DNA of 17,361 nt from DATAWZ01 sp036266975 (GCA_036266975.1 DATAWZ010000020.1:1-17361), one strand, 5' to 3'. Positions 1-6,900 are shown, numbered from the stretch's first letter. A program made the numbers and translations. Notes: generated by a model not told the origin, from the letters alone.

Positions 1-203
1 CCAATCCGTCGCTGATCAAGGACCCCAGCAACATGCTGACGCTCGGCGGGCGCAAGTACATGATCTTCAGTAACGGCGGCAAGATCCACCTGATCGCCTG
101 GAAGCAGGGCGGCGTGCTCTACTGGGTCGACAACACCCTGCTCACCGACCTGTCCAACGATCAGATGCTCGACATCGCGCGCAGCACCCAACCGGTCGGC
201 TGA
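1..203 (+). CDS. 3' end of an unidentified protein gene (partial)
   Basis: The frame is open from the left edge (first full codon at 3) to TGA at 201-203 and gives about 66 residues. The visible part ends with the pattern W-K-Q-G-G-V-L-Y-W-V-D-N-T-L, then L-S-N-D-Q-M-L-D-I-A-R-S near the C terminus. An aromatic beta-strand pair followed by a short helix reading 'LS..QML.IARS' resembles the C-terminal end of DUF4367-like or other secreted/envelope proteins; in this lineage a LytR-CpsA-Psr-type protein is another possibility. This is a weak motif impression, and most of the gene lies outside the window. It converges on rnhA with only 6 bases between the stop codons. Confidence 0.6.
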   Translation, partial: NPSLIKDPSNMLTLGGRKYMIFSNGGKIHLIAWKQGGVLYWVDNTLLTDLSNDQMLDIARSTQPVG

Positions 204-209
204 GGGCCG

Positions 210-611
210 CTATCGCGCCGCGTCCAGGGCCTGGTTGACCAGCGCGTCGGCGTCGGCGTTCTCGGCCCGCGGGACCGTGCGGATCGACCATTCCTGAAAA
301 CCGCGCAGGGCCGCCATCGCGTCGAGATAGAGCGGGCGCATCGCGGGGTGCTTGACCTTGTAGGCGCCGTTGATCTGCTTGGCCACCAGCTCGGAGTCGC
401 CGATGACCTCGATCTCGGTCGCCCCCAGCGCCCGCGCGCGCTCGAGCCCGAGCAGCAGCCCGTGGTACTCGGCCACGTTGTTGGTGGCCACGCCGAGCGC
501 GCGGGTGGCCTCGTCGAGCACGCTGCCGTCGGGTGCACGCAGGACCGCCGCGGCGGCGGCCGGCCCCGGGTTGCCCCGCGCACCTCCGTCGACGTGGATG
601 ACGACCCTCAA
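210..611 (-). CDS. rnhA: Ribonuclease HI (stand-alone RNase H domain)
   Basis: The 133-residue protein hydrolyses the RNA strand of RNA:DNA hybrids such as R-loops and primers, using two metal ions. The opening VDGGARGNPGPA carries D8. E48 lies in NNVAEYHGLLLGLERA, D72 in VIGDSELVAKQINGAYKVKHP, and the fourth acidic residue is D122 (or D120) in RAENADADALVNQALD, so the DEDD set is complete. Length fits a minimal RNase H fold. The start must be TTG at 611-609, because an in-frame TAG (620-618) lies two codons upstream. That TAG is the stop of the preceding small gene, so the two genes are probably translationally coupled; no strong Shine-Dalgarno site precedes the TTG. The actinobacterial RNase HI/acid phosphatase fusions are longer; no phosphatase domain is present here. 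A type 2 RNase H (rnhB) is also in the window. Confidence 0.93.
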   Translation of the reverse strand: MRVVIHVDGGARGNPGPAAAAAVLRAPDGSVLDEATRALGVATNNVAEYHGLLLGLERARALGATEIEVIGDSELVAKQINGAYKVKHPAMRPLYLDAMAALRGFQEWSIRTVPRAENADADALVNQALDAAR

Positions 612-617
612 GCGGCG

Positions 618-839
618 CTAGCCGCCGCTGAGCGGCGGAAACTCACCGGGAACCCGAGCGCGCCGGCGGTCGCGCACGACGCGCTGGTCGCCCGCGCCCT
701 CCGGGGTCGGGCCACGGCCGCGGCGGTCTGAGTGGCGGCGGTCGACGATGACCGTCACGTTGGGGTCATCGGCGTAGTGGGCCTTGAGCTTCTCGAGCAG
801 CTCGCCGGCGAGGGCCTCGGGAACGACGCAGTAGATCAT
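618..839 (-). CDS. Small Arg-rich protein of unknown function
   Basis: The 73-residue protein starts at ATG 839-837. The N-terminal half (MIYCVVPEALAGELLEKLKA) looks like a compact alpha/beta unit, followed by NVTVIVDRRHSDRRGRGP and a tail rich in Arg, Asp, Gly and Pro that could be disordered or bind nucleic acid. I do not recognise the family; similar short 'VIVDRRxxDRR' proteins occur in high-GC actinobacteria as far as I recall. ACGGAG, 5 to 10 bases before ATG, can serve as ribosome-binding site. The stop codon lies 6 bases before the TTG of rnhA, in the same frame, which argues for coupled expression. A perfect GC-rich inverted repeat (621-637, arms CCGCCGCT/AGCGGCGG) lies in the last codons. 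Composition and third-position GC match the neighbours. Confidence 0.6.
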   Translation of the reverse strand: MIYCVVPEALAGELLEKLKAHYADDPNVTVIVDRRHSDRRGRGPTPEGAGDQRVVRDRRRARVPGEFPPLSGG

Positions 840-851
840 CGGCTCCGTCCG

Positions 852-857
852 AGTGTA
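852..857 (-). promoter_or_regulatory. Candidate -10 box (TACACT) for the small gene and rnhA
   Basis: On the minus strand TACACT lies 12 bases before the ATG at 839 and fits the actinobacterial TAnnnT -10 pattern. It would give a leader of only about five bases. No convincing -35 box is seen. Inferred from sequence only. Confidence 0.3.
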
Positions 858-870
858 TTGCTCCGGTAGG

Positions 871-1578
871 TCACGCCGGCATCAGCTCGCCGCGCTCGTC
901 GACCGTGAAGCCGCCCAGACGGTCGCGATCGTCGAGCTCCTCCAGATGGGTGCCCTGATCGACGAGCACCACGCTCGCCGGCTCGCCCGCGGTGTCGACC
1001 GTGTAGCGGTACCAGGAGAGCTCCCAGGCCACCACGATCCCGACGATCGAGCTGCCCGGTGAATGGACGCGCAAGGTGACGACCGGGCCGCCGAGCGAGC
1101 GCGCGACGCCGGCGACCCGGCGCGGGCAGTCCGAGCCGTTGAACGCCTCGAGCGCGAGCATGAGCTTGTCGTCGACGTGACGAATGGGCGGGGCGGTCGG
1201 CGCGGCGACGGTCGCCGCGACCGGGCCGGGGTTCTCGGCGGCCCCGACGGCGGCGCCCGCACGCCGGCGCGCGGGGCGCGCCGCGTCGCCCTCGTCGGCC
1301 GGGTGATGCTCCTCGGCGGGGGCGGTCCAGCGGGCGCGGGCGAGGCGGCCGAGCAGCGAGCGACCGCCCGAGCGCTCGCGGGTGCGTTCATGCGTGGCGC
1401 GCATCGCGCCCTCGCGCACCCAGCCCTCGTGCATGGCCCGGCCCACGCACAGCTCGCAGACCAGTCGCCGGTCGCCGCCGGCGACGTAGACCTCCGGGCG
1501 CTCGCCGCTCAGCAGCGTGCGGCCGCACACGTCGCAGACGGACGTGTAGGTGCTCGTCGAGATCTGCTTGGGCGCCAT
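871..1578 (-). CDS. Cys4 (zinc-ribbon-like) protein with conserved-looking C-terminal domain, unknown function
   Basis: The 235-residue protein has three parts. Residues 11-50 hold C15-x2-C18 and C41-x2-C44 (CDVCGRTLLSGERPEVY, then LVCELC), a likely zinc-binding knuckle pair. Residues about 60-125 are low-complexity Arg/Ala/Pro linker. Residues about 128-235 look globular: HVDDKLMLALEAFNGSDCPR, RVAGVARSLGGPVVTLRV, then VVAWELSWYRYTVDTAG and an acidic end. I cannot assign the C-terminal domain to a known family. No membrane span or signal peptide is present, so it should be cytosolic. It lies downstream of the EF-G-like gene on the same strand with 57 bases between them. The start is ATG 1578-1576; there is no Shine-Dalgarno site, but TACGCT lies 10 bases upstream. 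Confidence 0.7.
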   Translation of the reverse strand: MAPKQISTSTYTSVCDVCGRTLLSGERPEVYVAGGDRRLVCELCVGRAMHEGWVREGAMRATHERTRERSGGRSLLGRLARARWTAPAEEHHPADEGDAARPARRRAGAAVGAAENPGPVAATVAAPTAPPIRHVDDKLMLALEAFNGSDCPRRVAGVARSLGGPVVTLRVHSPGSSIVGIVVAWELSWYRYTVDTAGEPASVVLVDQGTHLEELDDRDRLGGFTVDERGELMPA

Positions 1579-1588
1579 GAGAAGCCCA

Positions 1589-1594
1589 AGCGTA
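1589..1594 (-). promoter_or_regulatory. Candidate -10 box (TACGCT) for a nearly leaderless mRNA
   Basis: TACGCT on the minus strand ends 10 bases before the ATG at 1578. Lack of a ribosome-binding site at that start fits a transcript beginning a few bases before ATG. No -35 box is evident. Confidence 0.3.
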
Positions 1595-1635
1595 GCCGCT
1601 TCCTCCCGTTCGCCCCCCCTCGCGAAGGCGTCCGT

Positions 1636-3708
1636 TCAGACGGCGGCGTGCTCCTGCTGGGCGTCGGCGACCACGCGCTGGGCGAGATGGCTCGGAACCT
1701 CCTCGTAGCGCAGGAACTCCATCGAGTAGTCGCCCTGACCAGCGGTGATGGAGCGCAGATCCGGAGCGTAGGAGAGCATCTCGGCCATCGGCACCTCGGC
1801 GCGGATCTCGGTCATCGCCCCAGCCGGCTCCATCCCCTGTGGGCGCCCGCGGCGTCCGTTCAGATCGCCGATGACCTCGCCCACCTGGACCTCCGGGACG
1901 ATGATCGTCACGAGCATGATCGGCTCGAGCAGCACCGGGTCGGCCTGCTCCATCGCCTGGCGCATGGCCTGCGAGCCCGCGAGCTTGAAGGCGATCTCCG
2001 AGGAGTCCACCGTGTGGTAGGAGCCGTCGACAAGCCGCACGCGAACGTCCTTGACCGGGTAGCCGGCCGCGGCGCCGCTCTGCATCGCCTCCACGATCCC
2101 CTTCTGGACCGCGGGGATGAACGAGTTGGGGATCACGCCGCCCTTGATCTTGTCGACGAACTCGAACCCCGAGCCCGACTCAAGCGGCTCGATCTCGATG
2201 TGGCAGTCGCCGAACTGGCCGCGCCCGCCGGTCTGCTTCTTGTGGCGGCCATGGGCCTTGGCCGGCCGGCGGATCGTCTCCTGATAGGGGACGCGCGGCG
2301 GCTTGAGGTTGACCTCCACGCCGAAACGCTCGCGCAGGCGGTCGACGATCACCTCGACGTGGATCTGCGACAGGCCGGCGACGATCTGCTCGCCGGTCTG
2401 CTCGTCGCGGTGCAGGTCGATCGTCGGGTCCTCCTCCTGCAGGCGGCGGAGCGAGGTGAAGACCTTGTCCTCCTCGCCCTTGGTCTTCGGCTCGATCGAG
2501 AACGCCATCACCGGCGCCGGCAGCTTGATCGCCGGCATCTCGATCGGCTCGTCGCGCGAGGCGAGCCAGTCGCCGGCGCGGGTCTCCTTGAGCTTGGCCA
2601 CCGCGCCGATGTCGCCGGGGCCGAACTCATCGACGTGGCCGGTGTTCTTGCCCTCGAAGACGATCAGCTGGCCGATCCGCTCCTTGCTGTGGGCGCGGGT
2701 GTTGAGCACCTGGCTGTCGGCCTTCATCACGCCCTGGTAGACGCGGAACAGGTTGATGCGGCCGGCGAACGCGTCGGCGCGGGTCTTGAAGACGTAGGCG
2801 AACAGCTCCTGGTCGGCGTCAGGCTCGAGCGTCACCTCTCCGATCTGCAGGCCCCCATGCTTGACCGGCGAGGGGAGGTCCTCGACGATCGCGCTGAGCA
2901 GCCGCGTGGTCCCGATGTTGCGGGTGGCCACCCCGCACACGACGGGGAAGATGTGGCCGTGGTTGGTGCCCTCCTTGAGGGCATCGACGATCTCCTGGTG
3001 GGAGATCTCCTCGCCTTCCAGATAGCGCTCCATCAGCGAGTCGGAGACCTCGGCCACCTCGTCCATGAGCTTCTCGCGGTATTCCTGGGCCAGGTCGGCC
3101 AGGTCGTCGGGAATCGGCGCCTCCTGGGCGGCGCCCTGCGCGGCCTGCGAGGGATCGGCCAAGAACGCCTTCATGTCGACCAGGTCGACCACGCCACGAA
3201 CGTCGTGCTCGGAGCCGATCGGGATCTCGGTCGCGACGACGTGCGGGCCGAACGCGCTCTTCAGGGAGTCCAGCGTGCGGAAGAAGTCGGCACGCTCACG
3301 GTCGAGCATGTTCACGAACAGCAGCCGGGCGAGGTCCAGCTCCGCCGCGCGCGCCCACAGTCGCGACGTCGAGACCTCCACGCCCATCACGGCGTTGACC
3401 ACGAACACGGCCGACTCGCAGACCCGCAGCGCGCCGAGGGCATCGGCGACGAAGCTCGGCTCCCCGGGCGTGTCGATCAGGTTGATCTTGCGCTCGTCCC
3501 AGGTGAAGGAGCTGAGCGCCGCCGAGATCGACATCTGCCGCGCCTGCTCGTCCGGTCCACTGTCGGACACGGTCGTGCCTTCGGTCACCGAACCCAGACG
3601 GTTGACCACGCCGGCCTCGAAGAGCAGCGCCTCATGCAGGGACGTCTTCCCCGCGCCTCGATGTCCGACGAGGGCGACGTTGCGAATCCGGTCCGCAGCT
3701 GGGCGCAT
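1636..3708 (-). CDS. fusA2: Elongation factor G-like GTPase (EF-G2 type) with altered G3 and G4 motifs
   Basis: The 690-residue protein has full EF-G architecture: G domain (1-280), domain II (about 300-400, AYVFKTRADAFAGRINLFRVY), domain III (about 400-475), domain IV (about 476-595, GRHKKQTGGRGQFGDCHIEIEP) and domain V to the C terminus. G1 is GHRGAGKT (15-22). G3 is DTPGE (79-83), not DTPGH, so the switch II His used for GTP hydrolysis in EF-G and EF-Tu is Glu83. G4 is NMLD (133-136), not NKxD. Both changes suggest altered GTP binding or hydrolysis, so this is the EF-G-like paralogue, not the main translocase; canonical fusA normally sits in the str operon with rpsL and rpsG. The start ATG 3708-3706 is chosen because AGAGGAG lies about 7 bases upstream; the frame stays open to 3963, but that extension is not EF-G-like. 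Its role is unproven. Confidence 0.93.
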   Translation of the reverse strand: MRPAADRIRNVALVGHRGAGKTSLHEALLFEAGVVNRLGSVTEGTTVSDSGPDEQARQMSISAALSSFTWDERKINLIDTPGEPSFVADALGALRVCESAVFVVNAVMGVEVSTSRLWARAAELDLARLLFVNMLDRERADFFRTLDSLKSAFGPHVVATEIPIGSEHDVRGVVDLVDMKAFLADPSQAAQGAAQEAPIPDDLADLAQEYREKLMDEVAEVSDSLMERYLEGEEISHQEIVDALKEGTNHGHIFPVVCGVATRNIGTTRLLSAIVEDLPSPVKHGGLQIGEVTLEPDADQELFAYVFKTRADAFAGRINLFRVYQGVMKADSQVLNTRAHSKERIGQLIVFEGKNTGHVDEFGPGDIGAVAKLKETRAGDWLASRDEPIEMPAIKLPAPVMAFSIEPKTKGEEDKVFTSLRRLQEEDPTIDLHRDEQTGEQIVAGLSQIHVEVIVDRLRERFGVEVNLKPPRVPYQETIRRPAKAHGRHKKQTGGRGQFGDCHIEIEPLESGSGFEFVDKIKGGVIPNSFIPAVQKGIVEAMQSGAAAGYPVKDVRVRLVDGSYHTVDSSEIAFKLAGSQAMRQAMEQADPVLLEPIMLVTIIVPEVQVGEVIGDLNGRRGRPQGMEPAGAMTEIRAEVPMAEMLSYAPDLRSITAGQGDYSMEFLRYEEVPSHLAQRVVADAQQEHAAV

Positions 3709-3749
3709 GCGTATCTCCTCTCCGACGAGACTTGCGACGTGAAGCGGCC

Positions 3750-3755
3750 ACCATA
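3750..3755 (-). promoter_or_regulatory. Candidate -10 box (TATGGT) for the EF-G-like gene
   Basis: TATGGT on the minus strand lies about 41 bases before the ATG at 3708. It would give a leader of about 35 bases that includes the strong ribosome-binding site. The upstream hexamer TTCAGC, 16 bases away, is a poor -35 box. Confidence 0.3.
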
Positions 3756-3768
3756 CCTCACGTGTCAC

Positions 3769-3774
3769 TAGGCT
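3769..3774 (+). promoter_or_regulatory. Candidate -10 box (TAGGCT) for a nearly leaderless mRNA
   Basis: TAGGCT ends 10 bases before the GTG at 3785, where no good Shine-Dalgarno site exists. No -35 box is evident. It would fire divergently from the EF-G-like gene promoter 14 bases away. Confidence 0.3.
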
Positions 3775-3784
3775 GAACGCCCTC

Positions 3785-4447
3785 GTGGCCGACTGGTCGA
3801 CCATCGCCGACCTGTGCACCGCCGCCGGCACTTTGGTGCTCGGCGTGGCGACGTTCGGCTCGGTCCGTTCGGCCAATCGCGCCGCCCGCGTCGCCGAGCA
3901 GAGCATGCTCATCGGGATCCGCCCGGTGCTCGCCCAGAGCCGCCAGGGCGACCCGGTGCTCATCTCCCGGTGGGGCGACGGCTACAAGGTCAAGCTGCGC
4001 CCCGGGCGAGCCCACGTCGCGGTCACCGACGAGGCGATCTACCTGGCCATCCCGCTGCGCAACAACGGCCAGGGCGTCGCGGTGCTTTCGGGCTGGCGGG
4101 TCGAGCCGGGCTACCGCCCCATGGCGGCCAAGCGCCCCGAACTCGAGGACTTCCGCCGTCAGGTGCGCGATCTGCTCGTGCCCGCCGCCGACGTGGGCTT
4201 CTGGCAGGCCGCGATCCGCGACCGCGAGGACGAGCAATGGGGCCCGCTCTCGCAGGCGATCGGCGCCGGGGACATGTTCAGCGTCGAGCTGCTCTACGGC
4301 GACGCCGAAGGCGGGCAGCCGACCGTCGGCCACTTCATCGTCTATCCCGCCGGGCCGGACGAGGACACCGAGGAGGACCCCACGGCCTGGCGCGCGGACC
4401 TGGGACGGCACTGGACGTTCGACGGCACCAACAACCGGGTCATCTGA
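3785..4447 (+). CDS. Single-span membrane-anchored protein of unknown function
   Basis: The 220-residue protein starts with GTG at 3785. Residues about 8-30 (TIADLCTAAGTLVLGVATFG) form one apolar helix, followed by a basic amphipathic stretch (SVRSANRAARVAEQSMLIGIRPVL). This N-terminal layout, a membrane helix followed by 'R.AR.AEQ.....RPVL', recurs in many uncharacterised actinobacterial proteins. The rest looks like a soluble beta-rich domain (AIYLAIPLRNNGQGVAVLSGWRV; MFSVELLYGDAEGGQPTVGHFIVYP) ending in a polar, acidic tail. No catalytic motif is recognised. It is divergent from the EF-G-like gene (76 bases between starts) and converges on whiG. It is probably a single transcription unit. 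Confidence 0.75.
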   Translation: MADWSTIADLCTAAGTLVLGVATFGSVRSANRAARVAEQSMLIGIRPVLAQSRQGDPVLISRWGDGYKVKLRPGRAHVAVTDEAIYLAIPLRNNGQGVAVLSGWRVEPGYRPMAAKRPELEDFRRQVRDLLVPAADVGFWQAAIRDREDEQWGPLSQAIGAGDMFSVELLYGDAEGGQPTVGHFIVYPAGPDEDTEEDPTAWRADLGRHWTFDGTNNRVI

Positions 4448-4468
4448 GCGCCCCACGCAGTTTCCGCG

Positions 4469-4493
4469 CCGGGGCGGGCGGCGACGCCCCCGG
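4469..4493. terminator. GC hairpin between convergent genes
   Basis: CCGGGGCG (4469-4476) pairs with CGCCCCCGG (4485-4493), leaving one bulged C and an 8-base loop. It sits in the 60-base gap between the stop of the plus-strand membrane protein gene and the stop of whiG. There is no T-rich tract, so it is at best a weak or bidirectional terminator. Confidence 0.4.
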
Positions 4494-4507
4494 GCCTTAA
4501 CCCAAAA

Positions 4508-5290
4508 TCACGCGAACGCGTCTTCCTGCATCCGCGAGCGCAGACGCAGGACGGCCTTCGTGTGCAGCTGGGAGATGCGCGACTCAGTCACCCCGAGCAC
4601 CTCGCCGATCTCCCGCAGCGTGAGGTTCTCGTAGTAGTAGAGCGCGATGACGAGCTTCTCGCGCTCGGGAAGGCGCGAGATCGCGTCGGCGATGCGGTCC
4701 TTCAGGTCGCCGGCGTCGACGACCCGCGCCGGGTCGGGCGCGTTGGGATCGTGCAGGGTGTCCAGCAGCGAGACCTGATCGCCGCTCGCGTCCGAGACTG
4801 CCCACATCTCGTCCAGCGCGGCCACCGAGGACTGCGAGATCGAGACCAGCGCGGCCTGGAACTCCTGCATGGACAGCCCCAGCTCGCCCGCCATCTCCTC
4901 GTCGGTCGGGGCGCGGTGCAGCTTGTGCTCGAGCTTGGCGTTGGCCTTCTCGATCTCCCGCGCGCGCGCGCGGACCGAGCGCGGGACCCAGTCCATCGAG
5001 CGCAGCTCGTCGATGATCGCCCCCTTGATGCGGGTGATCGCGTAGGTCTCGAACTTGATCTCGCGGCTGGGATCGAAGCGCTCGATGGCCGAGATCAGCC
5101 CGACCAGCCCGTAGGAGATCAGGTCGGCCTCCTCGACGTGCGGCGGCAGGCCCGACGCCATGCGCCCGGCGACGTACTTGACCAGGGGCGAGTACGCGAC
5201 CACGAGTCGCTCACGAGCGCGGTTATCCCCCTCGCCCTTGTAGCGACGCCACATGTCGCGGAGCTCGATCGCCTTCACATTGGTTTCCAC
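4508..5290 (-). CDS. whiG: Sigma-28 family RNA polymerase sigma factor (WhiG/FliA/SigD type)
   Basis: The 260-residue group 3 sigma factor directs RNA polymerase to sigma-28-type promoters; homologues drive flagellar genes (FliA, SigD) or sporulation in aerial hyphae (WhiG). Region 2 spans about 25-100 (YSPLVKYVAGRMASGLPPHV; DLISYGLVGLISAIERFDP; KFETYAITRIKGAIIDELRS), followed by the WVPRSVRARAREIE motif at 101-114, which is typical of this family. Region 3 covers about 115-180, and region 4 about 205-255 with the helix-turn-helix LTLREIGEVLGVTESRISQLH. Length is normal. The start is GTG 5290-5288, with the purine-rich stretch GGGGAAGAGAG just upstream; a GTG four codons downstream is an alternative. 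The gene follows xerC by 19 bases and is probably cotranscribed with it. No flagellar gene or anti-sigma gene lies in the window, so its regulon cannot be told. Whether it is WhiG or FliA in function is unresolved. Confidence 0.92.
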   Translation of the reverse strand: METNVKAIELRDMWRRYKGEGDNRARERLVVAYSPLVKYVAGRMASGLPPHVEEADLISYGLVGLISAIERFDPSREIKFETYAITRIKGAIIDELRSMDWVPRSVRARAREIEKANAKLEHKLHRAPTDEEMAGELGLSMQEFQAALVSISQSSVAALDEMWAVSDASGDQVSLLDTLHDPNAPDPARVVDAGDLKDRIADAISRLPEREKLVIALYYYENLTLREIGEVLGVTESRISQLHTKAVLRLRSRMQEDAFA

Positions 5291-5309
5291 TGCGTGCTCT
5301 CTTCCCCGC

Positions 5310-6233
5310 TCAGGCGCGCGGGTGACTGCGCAGATACTCAGACCTGAGCCGTACGGACTCTAGCCGAGTGTAAGTCTGGGTCGTGGAGATGCTGCTGTGG
5401 CCGAGCAGCGCCTGGATCGCGCGCAGGTCCGCGCCGCCCTCGAGCAGGTGGGTGGCGAAACTGTGCCGCAGGGCGTGCGGGGAGGGCGATCCGGCCACCC
5501 CGGCGCGGGTGCTCCAGCGCGCCAGACGGCGCCGCACATCAGACGTGGACAGGGCCCGACCGCTGCGCGAGAGGAACAGCGCCCCGTCGGGCTCGGGGCC
5601 CAGCAGCCCCGGTCGGCCGCGCTCCAGATAGCGCGCGAGGGCCACGCGCGCGTGCTCGCCGAACGGGACGAAACGCGTCTTGCCGCCCTTGCCCTCGACC
5701 CGCAGCTGCTCGCCGTCGAAGTCGAGCGCGTCGACGCGCAGGTCGACGATCTCCTCGGCGCGCAGCCCGCTGGCGTAGGCGAGCTCGAACATCGCCCGGT
5801 CGCGCAGCTCGAGCGGCCCGGTGGCCGGGATGCCGTCGAGCAGGGCCTCGAGCTCGGCCGGGCGCAGCACGCGCGGGAGCGTGCGCGCGCGCTTGGGGCC
5901 CGAGAGCAGCTCGGCCGGGTTCTGCTCGATCTCACCGTGCTCGCGTTCGCCGGCGAACATCACGCGCAGCGCGACGAGCTTGCGGGAGATGCTCGAGGGC
6001 GCGAGCCCGCGCTCGGAGAGCGAGGCCAGATAGCGGCGCAGCAGCCGCGGCGTGACCTCGGCGGGGTCGTGGCCGCGGCCCTGGGCCCAGAGCGCGAACT
6101 GCTCGCAGTCGACGCCGTAGGCGCGGCGGGTCTTCTCGGCCGCCGAGCGGCGCGCGAGGTCGGCGTCCAGGCGCGCGAGCGCCGCCCGCCAGGACTCGGC
6201 GAGGCGCGTGGTCTGCGGAAGGACATCGCTCAC
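5310..6233 (-). CDS. xerC: Tyrosine recombinase XerC/XerD
   Basis: The 307-residue site-specific recombinase is of the type that resolves chromosome dimers at dif. The N-terminal SAM-like core-binding domain spans about 10-100 (TRRAYGVDCEQFALWAQGRG). The catalytic domain runs from about 120 to the end. Active-site residues are R158 (ASGLRAEEI), K182 (GKGGKTRFVPFG), H253 and R256 (HALRHSFATHLLEGG), H279 (LLGHSSISTTQ) and nucleophile Y288. The intervals between the last four match those of E. coli XerD exactly, from memory. The start GTG 6233-6231, preceded by GGGCAGG, gives the family's usual length; the frame remains open to 6362 with non-family sequence. XerC versus XerD cannot be settled from motifs; C is preferred because xerC/codV lies in the dprA neighbourhood in other Gram-positives. 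It lies 19 bases before whiG. Confidence 0.93.
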   Translation of the reverse strand: MSDVLPQTTRLAESWRAALARLDADLARRSAAEKTRRAYGVDCEQFALWAQGRGHDPAEVTPRLLRRYLASLSERGLAPSSISRKLVALRVMFAGEREHGEIEQNPAELLSGPKRARTLPRVLRPAELEALLDGIPATGPLELRDRAMFELAYASGLRAEEIVDLRVDALDFDGEQLRVEGKGGKTRFVPFGEHARVALARYLERGRPGLLGPEPDGALFLSRSGRALSTSDVRRRLARWSTRAGVAGSPSPHALRHSFATHLLEGGADLRAIQALLGHSSISTTQTYTRLESVRLRSEYLRSHPRA

Positions 6234-6267
6234 GCCTGCCCATTCGCCGCGGGCGCGGTGCAGCCCT

Positions 6268-6291
6268 GCCCGCGCAACGGGGCTGGCGGGC
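6268..6291 (-). terminator. Weak hairpin between the HAD gene and xerC
   Basis: A 6-base inverted repeat (GCCCGC at 6268-6273, GCGGGC at 6286-6291) with a 12-base loop lies in the 59-base gap. There is no T tract. It could attenuate transcription into xerC or mean nothing in GC-rich DNA. Confidence 0.2.
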
Positions 6292-6292
6292 G

Positions 6293-6871
6293 TCAGCGAG
6301 GGGCGTGCGAGACGACCGAGCGGGCGAGCACCGACGCGAGCTTGCGCTCGAGCTCGGGCCAATCCTGGGCGCAGACGATGTCCTCCTCGTCGCAGACCTC
6401 CTCGTTCCAGGGGTGCCGGAGCGTGGCGGCGGCGATCCCGTGCTCGAGGGCGCCGCGCAGGTTCAGGGGGCTGTCGTCGATCAGCAGGTCGATGTCGATC
6501 TGCACGCAGCGCGTGACCTTGTCGAACGAGCAGTACAGCTCGTCGTAGGGCAGGTCGATCTGCTCCAGCCAGCGTCGCGTCGCCGTCTCGCAGGCGGTCT
6601 CGCGGTGGCTGGTGATGTGCACGAAGTGGCCGGCCTCATGCCAGCGGCGGATCGCCTCGACGGCGCCCGGGTACGGTCGCGCGCTGAGGATCCGCTGCTC
6701 GGTGTGGCCCTCCTCGATGCACAGCGCGAGCTGCTCGGGGCGCAGGCGGGTGATCCCCCAGGTCAGCTGCTCGTCGTACGGCAGCTCGACGCCGAAGCGC
6801 TTGCGGGAGATGTCCGAGAGGATCTCCCAGTAGTTATGAAGGGTCGAGTCGATGTCGATCGCGATGCGCAT
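6293..6871 (-). CDS. HAD-superfamily phosphatase, 5'(3')-deoxyribonucleotidase-like
   Basis: The 192-residue cytosolic HAD hydrolase has motif I at DIDSTL, with nucleophile D6 and general acid D8. Motif II is ITSHRE (T87 or S88), a candidate motif III Lys is K118 in SFDKVTRC, and motif IV is LLIDDSPLNL with D132 and D133. The DIDST opening and a helical cap between motifs I and II (residues about 12-75) resemble the NT5C family, which removes 5'-phosphate from deoxynucleotides; the substrate is inferred from family, not shown. The start ATG 6871-6869 has AGGGGA 9 bases upstream. The gene lies 59 bases before xerC on the same strand and diverges from the alpha/beta hydrolase gene. Confidence 0.82.
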   Translation of the reverse strand: MRIAIDIDSTLHNYWEILSDISRKRFGVELPYDEQLTWGITRLRPEQLALCIEEGHTEQRILSARPYPGAVEAIRRWHEAGHFVHITSHRETACETATRRWLEQIDLPYDELYCSFDKVTRCVQIDIDLLIDDSPLNLRGALEHGIAAATLRHPWNEEVCDEEDIVCAQDWPELERKLASVLARSVVSHAPR

Positions 6872-6885
6872 GGTGATCTGTCCCC

Positions 6886-6898
6886 TGACGAAGCGTCA
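6886..6898. promoter_or_regulatory. Inverted repeat TGACG-AAG-CGTCA in the HAD gene leader
   Basis: A perfect 5-base dyad with a 3-base centre lies between the candidate -10 box (6901-6906) and the ribosome-binding site of the HAD gene. The position suits a repressor site or a small leader hairpin. No regulator is identified. Confidence 0.3.
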
Positions 6899-6900
6899 AT

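Noticed and set aside
621..637. GC palindrome as a terminator before rnhA
   Set aside because: It lies within the last codons of the small gene, has a one-base centre that cannot form a normal loop, and has no T tract.
1063..3771. A 902-codon open frame on the plus strand
   Set aside because: It is antisense to the EF-G-like gene, which has clear domains; the His/Asp/Leu/Gly/Arg-rich translation is the usual shadow of a GC-rich gene.
3709..3963. Upstream extension of the EF-G-like frame to 3963
   Set aside because: A strong ribosome-binding site precedes the ATG at 3708, and the extra residues overlap the divergent gene and are not EF-G-like.
5310..6233. The tyrosine recombinase as an integrase of a mobile element
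   Set aside because: Length, residue spacing and synteny fit housekeeping XerC/XerD; no att-like repeats, tRNA gene or phage genes are near.
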